From: an uncultured Verrucomicrobiota bacterium
GTDB lineage: Bacteria > Verrucomicrobiota > Kiritimatiellia > RFP12 > UBA1067
Reading direction: 5' to 3'
Length of the DNA: 43,187 nucleotides
Assembly: GCA_946623785.1 (NCBI GenBank)
Contig: CAMORM010000005.1
Coordinates: forward strand, 1-43,187
Shown here: in pieces, positions 7,395 to 14,926 of the stretch
Layout of the letters: the number at the start of each line of letters is the position of its first letter
How positions within the stretch are numbered: position 1 is the stretch's first letter
Made by a program: the position numbers and the translations under genes
The notes under the pieces: model-generated
What the model saw: only the letters and a program-made list of their open reading frames with translations
What the model was told of the DNA's origin: nothing
Database searches by the model: none

Positions 7395-8519
7395 ATGAAC
7401 ACCAAATCCGCCATCGCGGCCACGATGATCGCAGGCGCGGCTGCCGGGCTTTCCGGATGCGCCAGCACGTCTTCCGAGGTCATTTGCTATGCAGGCTCGA
7501 ACGCAGGGTCAAAGCTTCCGCTCGAGGAGCGCGAAGGCTTCCGCACGCTTGCCGTCAACACAGAAACGGGAGCGTTCCGCGAGCTGGCGATCGAGAAGGG
7601 CGTGGAGGGAACCACGTATTTCGCGCTGAACCGCGCCAACACGCTGCTCTACACGATCCGCAAGGGCGACGCCCCTGCAGGGGCGTCTGGCGTGCTGATG
7701 TGCTACCGCATCGCAGGCGACAAGGTCGAGAAGGACTGGGAGCTGGGCCTTCCATGCGAGGCGCCGTGCCACATCTCGCTGTCCCCCGACGAGACGAAGG
7801 TCGCCTTCGCGGCGTACGTAAGCGCCACGGCCGGCATAGTTGACGTTGCGACGAAGAAGGTCGCAAGCGTAGTCCACGAAGGCAAGGGGCCGAGAGCCGA
7901 CCGCCAGGATAAGGCCCATGCGCACTGTGCGTTCTTTACGCCCGCGGGAGACCGCGTTGGGGTCGTAGACCTGGGCATCGACCAGGTCCGCTTCTACGAC
8001 CTCGACATGAAGCCGGACGCGGCGATGACGATCACCGTTGAGCCGGGGCTCGGGCCGAGGCACGTGGTATTCTCGCCCGACGGCAAGCTGATGTTCATCG
8101 TGCACGAGCTGGGCAACGCCGTGTCGTCGTACCGTTTCGACGGGAAGCGCTTCGAGTTCGTCGAGACGAAGTCCATGCTCCCCGCCGGCTTCGACGGCAA
8201 GACGAAGGCCGCGGCGATCAAGCTCACGGCCGACGGAAGCATACTGATGGCGTCCAACCGCGGGCACGACTCCATCGCGTTCTATGCGGTGGACGCAGCT
8301 ACGGGCAGGATGGAGCTCAGGAACATAGCGAAGCTCACCGGTGCGTTCCCGCGCGACTTCGAGCTCGTGCCGGGCGAGAAGTTCATGATCGTCGGGCACA
8401 AGATGAGCGACGAAATCCAGATGTACGCGTTCGACCGCGCGAAGTGCACGCTCACGCCAGTAGGCGCGCCGATGAAGGCGTTTCGTCCGCTCTGCTTCAA
8501 GTTCGGCGCGCGGCGCTGA
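7395..8519 (+). CDS. Lactonase-like seven-bladed beta-propeller lipoprotein
   Basis: A 374-residue exported protein with a lipobox (LSGC, lipidated Cys22) and a beta-propeller resembling the 6-phosphogluconolactonase/YbhE lactonase family. Blade signatures include HISLSPDETKVAFA, GPRHVVFSPDGKLMFIVHEL, AIKLTADGSILMASNRGHDSIA and PRDFELVPGEKFMIVGHKMSD. Cytoplasmic members hydrolyse 6-phosphogluconolactone, but a lipoprotein would act in the envelope on another sugar lactone or only bind, so the substrate is unknown. ATG 7395 is chosen because GGAGA lies 5 bases upstream; the in-frame ATG at 7383 has no Shine-Dalgarno. The heptamer array forms nearly the whole upstream gap. Confidence 0.75.
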   Translation: MNTKSAIAATMIAGAAAGLSGCASTSSEVICYAGSNAGSKLPLEEREGFRTLAVNTETGAFRELAIEKGVEGTTYFALNRANTLLYTIRKGDAPAGASGVLMCYRIAGDKVEKDWELGLPCEAPCHISLSPDETKVAFAAYVSATAGIVDVATKKVASVVHEGKGPRADRQDKAHAHCAFFTPAGDRVGVVDLGIDQVRFYDLDMKPDAAMTITVEPGLGPRHVVFSPDGKLMFIVHELGNAVSSYRFDGKRFEFVETKSMLPAGFDGKTKAAAIKLTADGSILMASNRGHDSIAFYAVDAATGRMELRNIAKLTGAFPRDFELVPGEKFMIVGHKMSDEIQMYAFDRAKCTLTPVGAPMKAFRPLCFKFGARR

Positions 8520-8535
8520 CGCGCCGCGGCGCCGG

Positions 8536-8562
8536 AGCGCGAAATTTCTTTCATTTCGCGCT
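8536..8562 (+). terminator. Perfect 10-bp inverted repeat after the lactonase gene
   Basis: AGCGCGAAAT and ATTTCGCGCT form a perfect 10-bp stem with a 7-base loop, 16 bases after the stop. The nearest T-run starts 13 bases later and belongs to the tRNA promoter. It may be a terminator or an RNA-stabilising hairpin. Confidence 0.5.
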
Positions 8563-8571
8563 TGCACCGTC

Positions 8572-8590
8572 GGGGTTTTTTTGGCATACT
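8572..8590 (+). promoter_or_regulatory. Promoter of tRNA-Ala
   Basis: GGGG, a run of seven T, then TGG and CATACT at 8585..8590. This matches the GC block, T-tract and extended -10 layout seen at other promoters here. The predicted start near 8597 lies about 12 bases before the mature tRNA. Confidence 0.6.
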
Positions 8591-8608
8591 ACACCGCGTT
8601 TCCACCAC

Positions 8609-8684
<76 letters not shown>

Positions 8685-8690
8685 TCAGAA

Positions 8691-8724
8691 CGAGGACTGG
8701 CCGCCAGCCCTCGTTTTTCGTTTT
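8691..8724 (+). terminator. Intrinsic terminator of tRNA-Ala
   Basis: CGAGGACTGG pairs with CCAGCCCTCG (one A-C mismatch) around a 3-base loop, followed at once by TTTTTCGTTTT. It begins 6 bases after the tRNA CCA end. Confidence 0.85.
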
Positions 8725-8757
8725 CGCATATCGGCGGAAGGCACTGGGAGTCGAAGC

Positions 8758-9900
8758 ATGTTGAGAAGGGCTGCAGAGACGCTGGCGTTTGCGGCCGGCG
8801 CGCTTTTCGCGGTGGCGGAATGCTGCGCCGCGGGCCATGCGCTCGCCGTTGGGCCGGACGCCACGAACGCGCTCGCGCTTGCGATGACGGCTGAGTATTC
8901 CTTCGCCAGCAACGGATGCGGCGGGATTGCGTATTCCGGGAGGGGCGGACGGTTCTTCGTGCTGCAGGACCATGCCGGCGACGGCTTTGCACGGGTCCAT
9001 CCCCTTTCCCTCGAGATCGACCCTGACACTGGCGCGATTCTCTCGCAGTCGCTCGGGCCGTCGTTCGTTCCGGCGCGGCTTCGCAACTCCGAGGGCATTG
9101 CGTACGATCCGCGCATGGGCACGCTGTGGATATGCGACGAGGGAACGCCTCCTTCGATCGCAGAGTTCCGCGTCGACGGCAAGGCCACGGGCCGGACCGC
9201 GCCCATATCCGCATTGCAGCGCGGCAAGCCGCGCTACAACCTTTCGCTCGAGTCGCTGACCATCTCCCCGGACGGGCTCACGATGTGGACGGCGAACGAG
9301 CAGGCGCTCAAGTGCGACGGCGGCTCCTCGAGCGGCAACACGAACGTGAACACCGTGGTGCGGCTGACGCGCTACAGGCGCGGGGCCGCGAAAGCCGGCT
9401 GGTCCGCGGCGGGCGAGTGGGCCTACTCGTGCGACAAGTGCGCGGGGACGGCATGCGCGCAGAGCGGGCTTTCGGGGTTGTGCGCGCTGCCTGACGGTTC
9501 GCTGCTGGCGCTCGAACGCGAGGTCAGCATAGAGACATGCGGAAGGTGCCGCATCTACCGCATCACCACGGGAGCGCTTGCGGCCGCCACGGAGGTTTCT
9601 GGCATCCCGGCGCTTACAAACGCCACTTATGCGGCTGTTGCGAAGGGCGATCCGCTCGTAAGCTTCACCGGTCCGCGCCCGAGCGGCATACTCGGGCCGT
9701 ACGAGCTGATCGTGTACGAGGGCATCGCGCTCGGACCCAGGCTGAACGACGGCTCGTATTCCGTGTACCTTGTTTCCGACGGCGGCGAGTCCGTGTCGAA
9801 GAAAGTGGGCCCGTTTACCGTCACGGCCACGGCGGCGAGCCGCATCTGCGCGTTGAGGCTGTCGGGCCTCCCGACGGCTTCCACCCCCAAAGCCAAATAA
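8758..9900 (+). CDS. Exported esterase-like / phytase-like beta-propeller protein
   Basis: A 380-residue protein with an N-terminal signal peptide (MLRRAAETLAFAAGALFAVAECCAAG) and the fold signatures of the esterase-like activity of phytase family (recalled as PF13449): SNGCGGIAY, RFFVLQDH, RNSEGIAYDPRMGTLWICDEG, SLESLTISPDGLTMWTANEQAL, LPDGSLLALERE. Members are exported propellers with proposed phosphoesterase activity, and the substrate is unproven. Its cysteines are abundant for an exported protein, including a CDKCAGTAC cluster and CGRC, so disulfides are plausible. GGGAG lies 7 bases before the ATG. No distinct promoter is visible after the tRNA terminator, so it may rely on read-through or a weak start. 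Confidence 0.75.
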   Translation: MLRRAAETLAFAAGALFAVAECCAAGHALAVGPDATNALALAMTAEYSFASNGCGGIAYSGRGGRFFVLQDHAGDGFARVHPLSLEIDPDTGAILSQSLGPSFVPARLRNSEGIAYDPRMGTLWICDEGTPPSIAEFRVDGKATGRTAPISALQRGKPRYNLSLESLTISPDGLTMWTANEQALKCDGGSSSGNTNVNTVVRLTRYRRGAAKAGWSAAGEWAYSCDKCAGTACAQSGLSGLCALPDGSLLALEREVSIETCGRCRIYRITTGALAAATEVSGIPALTNATYAAVAKGDPLVSFTGPRPSGILGPYELIVYEGIALGPRLNDGSYSVYLVSDGGESVSKKVGPFTVTATAASRICALRLSGLPTASTPKAK

Positions 9901-9913
9901 TTCACACGGGCGG

Positions 9914-9932
9914 GGCGGGTTTTTGGTATAAT
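9914..9932 (+). promoter_or_regulatory. coaC-fabD operon promoter
   Basis: GGCGGG, five T, then GG and TATAAT at 9927..9932, read as TGG-TATAAT, an extended -10. It lies 14 bases after the preceding stop codon. The start site would be near 9939. Confidence 0.75.
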
Positions 9933-9980
9933 CAAAGCCAACCGGCGGGAATGCCGTGGCTGAAAGGAATGCGTACGGAG

Positions 9981-10517
9981 ATGGCAAGGAAGGTTGTGAT
10001 CGGAGTGACCGGCTCGATAGCGGCGTACAAGGCCTGCGAGCTGGTGCGCCTTTTCGTGAAGGCAGGATGGGACGTGCAGGTCGCGATGACCGCGCACGCC
10101 AGGGAGTTCGTCACGCCGCTCACGTTCCGCACGCTTTCCAGGAACCCGGTTCAGTGCGACATGTTCGAGGACCCGCTTGCGTGGAAGCCGGAGCACATAT
10201 CGCTCGCCGACGCTGCGGACGTTCTTGTGGTCGCCCCCGCAACCGCGAACGTGATCGCGAAGATGGCGCACGGCATTGCGGACGACCTGCTCACCTCCGT
10301 GGCGCTCGCCACGAAGGCGCTGGTCTGGGTTGCGCCGGCGATGAACGCCGGCATGTGGGAAAACCCCGCAACGCAGGGGAACGTCGCCGCGCTCAAGTCG
10401 CGCGGGGTCCGCTTCGTGCAGCCGGGCGAAGGCGAGCTCGCGTGCGGCACGTCAGGCCCGGGGCGCATGGCGGAGCCGGAGGAGATTTTCAGGGCCGTGT
10501 CTGGCTCTATGTCTTAA
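9981..10517 (+). CDS. coaC: Phosphopantothenoylcysteine decarboxylase (CoaC-type flavoprotein)
   Basis: A 178-residue HFCD-family flavoprotein that decarboxylates 4'-phosphopantothenoylcysteine in coenzyme A synthesis. Visible are the N-terminal FMN-binding GVTGSIAAYKA, catalytic His72 in KPEHISLA, the APATANVIAKMAHGIADDLL segment, the substrate-recognition motif PAMNAGMW with Asn122, and catalytic Cys155 in ELACGTSGPGRM. It lacks the CoaB synthetase domain, which must be encoded elsewhere. ATG 9981 matches the usual N-terminus; in-frame ATGs at 9951 and 9969 are alternatives, and GGCGGGA precedes 9951, so ten extra residues are possible. fabD follows after 23 bases. Confidence 0.88.
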   Translation: MARKVVIGVTGSIAAYKACELVRLFVKAGWDVQVAMTAHAREFVTPLTFRTLSRNPVQCDMFEDPLAWKPEHISLADAADVLVVAPATANVIAKMAHGIADDLLTSVALATKALVWVAPAMNAGMWENPATQGNVAALKSRGVRFVQPGEGELACGTSGPGRMAEPEEIFRAVSGSMS

Positions 10518-10540
10518 TGCACAACAGGAGGTAATGAACG

Positions 10541-11461
10541 ATGGACATTTGCATATTCGCAGGACAGGGCGCGCAGGTCCCCGGAATGGGGCGCGACTTC
10601 GCCGAGGCGGACGCCGAGCTGATGGCGCTCTTCGACAAGGCGAACGCCGTGCTCGGGTTCGACCTGAAGAAGACGTGCTTCGAGGGGCCGGCCGAGGAGC
10701 TCACGAAGTCGAACGTCTGCCAGCCCGCGATTTTCGTGACGAGCTACGCGGCCTACCTGGCGCTGCAGAAGAGGCGCCCAACGTCCTTCGCCGCTGCGGC
10801 GGGCCTTTCGCTGGGCGAATGGGGGGCGCTCTGCGCGGCCGGGGTTCTCGACTTCGACTCCACGCTCAAGGTCCTTGAGGCCCGCGGGCGCTTCATGCAG
10901 GAGGCGTGCGAGGCTGCGCCGAGCGGGATGATCGCGATAGTCGGCGCAACGCAAGGGCAGCTCGAGCAGGTGTGCGCGACGAGCGGCTGCACCGTTGCGA
11001 ACATCAACTCGTCCGCGCAGCAGGTGCTCAGCGGGTCGAAGGACGCCATCGCGGCCGCTGCGGCCATTGCGAAGGAGATCGGCATCAAGCGCGCGATCCC
11101 GCTTGCCACGGCAGGCGCGTTCCACTCGCCGTTCATGGCCCCCGCGAGGGAGAAGCTCGCTCCGGTCCTCGACGCTATCGAGTTTTCCGCGCCGAAGTTC
11201 CCCGTGCTCTCGAACGTCACGGGCAAGCCGCATTCGTCCGACCCCGGGGCGATCAAGGCCATGATGCTCGAGCAGGTCACGGGCACGACGAACTGGGCGG
11301 CGGACGTGGAGTCCGCCAAGGCGCTCGGAGGCACGCGCTTCGTGGAGTTCGGGCCGGGCAAGGTGCTCTCGGGGCTCGTGAAGAAGATCGACGCCTCGCT
11401 CGAGACGTTCAACGTCGGCGACCTTGCGTCGCTGGAGGCAACCGCGGCGGCGCTTGGCTGA
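10541..11461 (+). CDS. fabD: Malonyl-CoA:ACP transacylase
   Basis: A 306-residue FabD that transfers malonyl groups from CoA to acyl carrier protein for fatty-acid synthesis. It begins with the oxyanion motif FAGQGAQ and has nucleophile Ser90 in GLSLGE and catalytic His195 in GAFHSPFM, plus the late EFGPGKVLSGL. The usual bacterial nucleophile elbow is GHSLGE; leucine replaces the histidine at residue 89, as in plastid-type enzymes. A near-perfect AGGAGGT precedes the ATG. It follows coaC, which links CoA supply to malonyl-CoA use, but other fab genes are absent from the window. Confidence 0.92.
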   Translation: MDICIFAGQGAQVPGMGRDFAEADAELMALFDKANAVLGFDLKKTCFEGPAEELTKSNVCQPAIFVTSYAAYLALQKRRPTSFAAAAGLSLGEWGALCAAGVLDFDSTLKVLEARGRFMQEACEAAPSGMIAIVGATQGQLEQVCATSGCTVANINSSAQQVLSGSKDAIAAAAAIAKEIGIKRAIPLATAGAFHSPFMAPAREKLAPVLDAIEFSAPKFPVLSNVTGKPHSSDPGAIKAMMLEQVTGTTNWAADVESAKALGGTRFVEFGPGKVLSGLVKKIDASLETFNVGDLASLEATAAALG

Positions 11462-11480
11462 GACGCCGGAGGGAGCCGCC

Positions 11481-12257
11481 ATGCAGAAGCTCATCGAGGC
11501 AGTCAGGGGCGCGCGGCACGTTGTTGCGATGACCGGCGCCGGCGTGTCGACGCTCTGCGGGATACCCGACTTCCGCGGTCCGCAGGGGCTCTACAAGCAG
11601 CCCGACGCCGAGCGCATCTTCGACATCGACTGGTTCGACCGCGACCCCTCGATCTACTACCGCGGCGCATTCGACATCGTCTACGCGCTTGCGGACTACA
11701 CGCCGGGGCCGGTGCATGTCGCGCTCAAGCGCCTCGAGGACGCCGGGAAGCTTGACGGCATCATCACGCAGAACATCGACATGCTCCACCAGAAGGCAGG
11801 GTCTTCCCATGTGTACGAAGTCCACGGGTCGGGGATCCTCCACCACTGCAGGCGCTGCGGCGCCGAGGCGACTTTCGGCGAAATCGTCGCGATGCTGAAG
11901 AAGGGCGGCAGGCCGGAGGGGAGCGCGGGCGTGTTCGTGCCGCGCTGCAAGTGCGGCGGACCGTACAAGCCGGACATCACCTTCTTCGGCGAGGCGCTTC
12001 CGGAGGAGGCGTTCCTGAAGGCGCAGGAGCTTTCCATTTCGGCGGACGTGATGCTCGTGCTTGGGACTTCGCTCACTGTGTTCCCCGCGGCGGGGCTTCC
12101 GCGACTCACGCTGCAGCGCGGCGGGAACGTGTTTGTAGTCAATGCGCAGCCTACGCCGATAGACGATTTCTGCGCGGGGCGGTACGAAGACCTGTCGGAG
12201 TTCGCGGACGCGGTTCTCGCCGCGTTCCCCGCCCCCGCCGGGGAAAAGGAGTCCTGA
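11481..12257 (+). CDS. Sirtuin (NAD-dependent protein deacylase)
   Basis: A 258-residue Sir2-family enzyme that removes acyl groups from lysine using NAD. The NAD-binding GAGVST (Gly19-Ala-Gly) and GIPDFRG motifs, TQNIDMLHQKAG, catalytic His115 in EVHGSG, and the zinc set Cys123, Cys126, Cys156, Cys158 are all present. The second zinc pair is spaced C-x-C instead of the usual C-x2-C. No Tyr/Arg pair typical of desuccinylases is evident from the motif order, so acyl preference is left open. ATG 11481 has GGAGGGA upstream, 19 bases after fabD. It probably shares the coaC promoter. Confidence 0.88.
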   Translation: MQKLIEAVRGARHVVAMTGAGVSTLCGIPDFRGPQGLYKQPDAERIFDIDWFDRDPSIYYRGAFDIVYALADYTPGPVHVALKRLEDAGKLDGIITQNIDMLHQKAGSSHVYEVHGSGILHHCRRCGAEATFGEIVAMLKKGGRPEGSAGVFVPRCKCGGPYKPDITFFGEALPEEAFLKAQELSISADVMLVLGTSLTVFPAAGLPRLTLQRGGNVFVVNAQPTPIDDFCAGRYEDLSEFADAVLAAFPAPAGEKES

Positions 12258-12267
12258 GGTCGCCGCG

Positions 12268-12753
12268 GTGAAGAGGCCCTGGTACGTCCTGCATGTGAAG
12301 CCGAGGACGGAGAAGAAGGTCGAGTCCTTTCTCCGGATATACGGCTGCTTCCGCTATCTGCCGTGCTGGAAGAAGGTCGTCAGGGTTCAGCGCAGGAAGG
12401 TCGTCACGGAACTCCCGCTGTTCCCGGGGTATGTGTTCACACGCCTCTCGCCCGACGAGCGGGCGAAGATGCTGCGCACGAATCTGCTCGTGAGGGCGAT
12501 TCCGGTGGACGATTCCCGCCTCATGGTGCACCAGCTTAGGCAGGTGGCGCGTGCGCTGGCGGGCGAGCGTCCCGTGAAGGTGGTGCACTCTTTCAAGGCG
12601 GGCGACTTGGTGCGCGTGAAGTACGGCCCGTTCCGCGGTGCAGAGGGATACATCAAGCGAGAGGGCGCAAAGGCCTCGCTCGTGATGAACGTGGAGATAC
12701 TTGGACAGGCCGTCGAGACGTCGGTCTTCCCGGAAGACCTGGAGAAGGCCTGA
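12268..12753 (+). CDS. NusG-family transcription elongation factor (specialised paralogue)
   Basis: A 161-residue protein with an N-terminal NGN domain (WYVLHVKPRTEKKVESFL, then PLFPGYVFTRL, residues about 5-60) and a C-terminal KOW domain (FKAGDLVRVKYGPFRGAEGYI, from about residue 110). NusG proteins bind RNA polymerase and control pausing, termination and coupling. It does not lie beside secE or ribosomal protein genes and has the compact RfaH/UpxY-like form, so a specialised paralogue acting on selected operons is more likely than housekeeping NusG; this is inference. It starts with GTG 10 bases after the sirtuin. Its stop codon is one base from the 3' end of the convergent tRNA-Leu. Confidence 0.82.
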   Translation: MKRPWYVLHVKPRTEKKVESFLRIYGCFRYLPCWKKVVRVQRRKVVTELPLFPGYVFTRLSPDERAKMLRTNLLVRAIPVDDSRLMVHQLRQVARALAGERPVKVVHSFKAGDLVRVKYGPFRGAEGYIKREGAKASLVMNVEILGQAVETSVFPEDLEKA

Positions 12754-12754
12754 A

Positions 12755-12839
12755 TGCCAGAGACGGGACTCGAACCCGTACACCCATCACTGAGTAGCGG
12801 ATTTTAAGTCCGCTGCGGCTGCCATTACGCCACTCTGGC
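12755..12839 (-). tRNA. tRNA-Leu (anticodon TAA)
   Basis: On the minus strand acceptor GCCAGAG pairs with CTCTGGC, the anticodon stem GCGGA/TCCGC holds loop CTTAAAA (anticodon TAA), a long class II variable arm follows, and the T arm ACGGG/CCCGT has loop TTCGAGT. The 3' CCA is not encoded, unlike the tRNA-Ala. The 3' end lies one base from the stop of the convergent NusG-like gene, and no T-run terminator follows. Confidence 0.96.
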
Positions 12840-12849
12840 CCATGCGCGT

Positions 12850-12860
12850 ATGATACCATA
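12850..12860 (-). promoter_or_regulatory. Promoter of tRNA-Leu
   Basis: On the minus strand ATATGG precedes TATCAT (plus-strand 12850..12855), giving the extended form TGG-TATCAT. The expected start site is near 12843, a few bases before the mature 5' end. Confidence 0.6.
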
Positions 12861-12877
12861 TTTTGTCCTTCGGCGCT

Positions 12878-12905
12878 ACCAACGCCGCCGAAACTTTGCT
12901 ATAAT
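12878..12905 (+). promoter_or_regulatory. Promoter of the thioredoxin-like/lpxC pair
   Basis: GCTACC, a GCCGCCG block and AAACTTTGC precede TATAAT at 12900..12905, so the -10 is extended (TGC-TATAAT). No consensus -35 is seen. The leader to the ATG at 12978 is about 65 bases. Confidence 0.6.
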
Positions 12906-12977
12906 ACAACCAATGCCTTCGGCCCGCCGCATGGCGCGGCTCTGGCTCGGGGGCATGGTTTTACGCAAGGAGTGGAA

Positions 12978-13622
12978 ATGAAGAGAATTGTCATGACTGT
13001 TGCCGTGGCGGTCGCGATGGCTGCCGGAACCCTGCTTGCGGACGCACCAGCGGCGCCTGCGGCCAAGGATGAGAAGGACGCAAAGGCGGGCGAGGCCCCG
13101 GTGAAGAAGGGCAAGCCGAAGCCGAAGAAGGCGATGTACACGAAGCTCAAGGCGGCCAAGGAGGCGGCGGCCGAGTGGGAACAGCCGATTCTCGCGTTCA
13201 TCTGCAAGCAGAACGACGAAGAGTCCACCAACCTCAAGCGCAAGGTGATGAACCGCAAGGAGCTCAAGACGTTCTTCACCACGAACTGCGTCGTGATGTT
13301 CGTCGAGATACCCGTCGACCGCAAGAACAAGTTCGACCTCACGAAGCTCGGCAAGGACGAGTCCAAGCTGTACGAAGACGCGAAGTCGGCCATCACCGGA
13401 ATCGAGCTTCCCGCGTCGATCATCGTCGACGACAAGGGGACGCCGAAGGGACAGGTCGGCAAGTACGTTATAGACGTCGGCGCTGGAACGTGGCTTTCGA
13501 TGCTCGACGCCGCGCTGAAGACGTCGGGATATGGCGGGGCGAAGATGACAAAGGAAGCCCAGAAGCTGATCGACGACAACAAGCCGGACGGCAAGACGAA
13601 GGTCCAGAAGGACAAGAAATAG
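12978..13622 (+). CDS. Exported thioredoxin-fold-like protein of unknown function
   Basis: A 214-residue protein with a clear signal peptide (MKRIVMTVAVAVAMAAGTLLA), an Ala/Lys/Pro-rich linker to about residue 50, and a domain that looks thioredoxin-like: EWEQPILAFICKQND (strand and helix start), FFTTNCVVMFVEIPVD, and GIELPASIIVDDKGTPKG, where the Pro is placed like the cis-proline. There is no CxxC pair, only the single Cys of AFICKQND, so disulfide exchange by the usual mechanism is not supported. ATG 12978 has AAGGAG five bases upstream. It is three bases from lpxC, so the two are probably co-transcribed and perhaps both envelope-related. Confidence 0.6.
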   Translation: MKRIVMTVAVAVAMAAGTLLADAPAAPAAKDEKDAKAGEAPVKKGKPKPKKAMYTKLKAAKEAAAEWEQPILAFICKQNDEESTNLKRKVMNRKELKTFFTTNCVVMFVEIPVDRKNKFDLTKLGKDESKLYEDAKSAITGIELPASIIVDDKGTPKGQVGKYVIDVGAGTWLSMLDAALKTSGYGGAKMTKEAQKLIDDNKPDGKTKVQKDKK

Positions 13623-13625
13623 CGA

Positions 13626-14657
13626 ATGACAGCGAACTTCAACTATTCCATCCCCGAGCGAGTCGTCGGCAGCGTAGAGGCGTTCAAGCGCGCCATCGAG
13701 CGCTTCCACTCGCAGCCCGTGGACCTGGTGGACCTGGCGGAGGGGGACGCGGGCTATTCGCCGAAGCTCACGACCATAGTCGAGCGTGCGTCCGTCGAGG
13801 GCGTCGGCACGTTTCGCGGCAAGGAAAGGCGGACCATCACGTTCGCGCCGTCGAAGAAGCCGGGCTGGTGGATACGCCGCACCGACCAGCCGGAGCAGCT
13901 TGACACCGCGGTGGACATAGCGAACCTCTGGACGAGCGCGCGCAACCTCGTGCTTCGCAGCGGATCGCCGCACAACTACCTGCGCATGGTGGAGCACATC
14001 ATCGCGCTGAAGTCCGGCCTCGGCGTGGACAACATAGTGATCGAGACGAACAGCGGCGACCCGCCGCTCTTCGACGACAGTTCTCTGCCGCTCGTGAAGG
14101 CGATGAAGCGCGCGCGCATCGTCGACACTCAGGAGGACGCACACTATGTGGCCGTCAAGGAGCCCGTCGCTTTCCCGGGGCCGCGCGGTGACTTCCTGCT
14201 GTTCCTCCCGCCCGAAGATGGCCGCAGGACCGTGCGCCTTGACGTCGCAATCGACTGGCGTACGATCATCGGCAAGCAGCGGATCGTGTTCGACGTCACT
14301 CCGCGCACGTTCGAACACGGCTCGTACGCGCGAACGAACGCGACGCACCGCCAGTATCAGCTGGCGAAGACGATAGGCTGGCTTTTCGCCGATACGCGCA
14401 ACCTCGGCTACGACAAGAACAACATCCTGATCCACGGCCGGAAGCGCTGGTACGGCGAGCCGCGATTCCCGCTCGAGGGCACGCAGAAGTATCTGGAGCC
14501 TGTGTGGCACCGCGCCACGCTCGACCTGCTCGCTGCGCTCTCCCTCACTGGCGGCGACCGCTTCGCAGGCACGGTAGTCAGCTACCGCAGCGGCCACACG
14601 CAGGACTGCGATGCCATCCGTCACCTCTACCGCAACGACCTTCTTGTCCGCATCTGA
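13626..14657 (+). CDS. lpxC: Divergent LpxC-like UDP-3-O-acyl-GlcNAc deacetylase
   Basis: A 343-residue protein matching LpxC, the zinc deacetylase that commits to lipid A synthesis. After a ~45-residue extension come TTIVERASVEGVGTFRGK and ITFAPS (domain 1), MVEHIIALKSGLGVDN with zinc-ligand His124, and PLFDDSSLPLV. Domain 2 has PRTFEHGSYAR, EPVWHRATLD with His295, and SYRSGHTQD with the catalytic-type His. In E. coli the second zinc pair is His-x3-Asp (H238, D242); here His295 and Asp300 are separated by four residues, with Arg at the position four before Asp. E. coli LpxC has 305 residues. It is either an active variant or a diverged paralogue. Confidence 0.78.
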   Translation: MTANFNYSIPERVVGSVEAFKRAIERFHSQPVDLVDLAEGDAGYSPKLTTIVERASVEGVGTFRGKERRTITFAPSKKPGWWIRRTDQPEQLDTAVDIANLWTSARNLVLRSGSPHNYLRMVEHIIALKSGLGVDNIVIETNSGDPPLFDDSSLPLVKAMKRARIVDTQEDAHYVAVKEPVAFPGPRGDFLLFLPPEDGRRTVRLDVAIDWRTIIGKQRIVFDVTPRTFEHGSYARTNATHRQYQLAKTIGWLFADTRNLGYDKNNILIHGRKRWYGEPRFPLEGTQKYLEPVWHRATLDLLAALSLTGGDRFAGTVVSYRSGHTQDCDAIRHLYRNDLLVRI

Positions 14658-14840
14658 CACGGTCGAAAACATTCGCATTTTCGCGAGCTTTCGCATGATT
14701 GCAAAGAAATCGGGCTGGTTTGCGTCTTTCGGAGGTGCTTTCATTTCGACGTCTTGCGTCGCGGTATGTCATTGTTTTACCTTTTAGGCGTGAAAAACCC
14801 GAAATTATGCGGCTGTTTTTGCAAATTCTCATTTTCTCCC

Positions 14841-14870
14841 TTGATGGATTGGCATGCGGTTTGCTATAAT
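14841..14870 (+). promoter_or_regulatory. Pilin gene promoter
   Basis: TTGATG at 14841..14846 is 18 bases before TATAAT at 14865..14870, which also has an upstream TGC (extended -10) and a GCGGTTT block. The 269-base gap 14658..14926 is A+T-richer than its surroundings; apart from this promoter and the AAGGAGC ribosome site no gene or stable terminator was seen in it. Confidence 0.72.
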
Positions 14871-14926
14871 ATCAACAGCGGTTGGCATGGTGCTGGCCGC
14901 ATAAAACAAAAAAAAGGAGCACAACC

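Noticed and set aside
12876-14744. Open frame of 622 codons on the minus strand across the thioredoxin-like gene and lpxC
   Set aside because: It is antisense to two supported genes, overlaps a promoter, and its translation is Arg/Val-rich without motifs.
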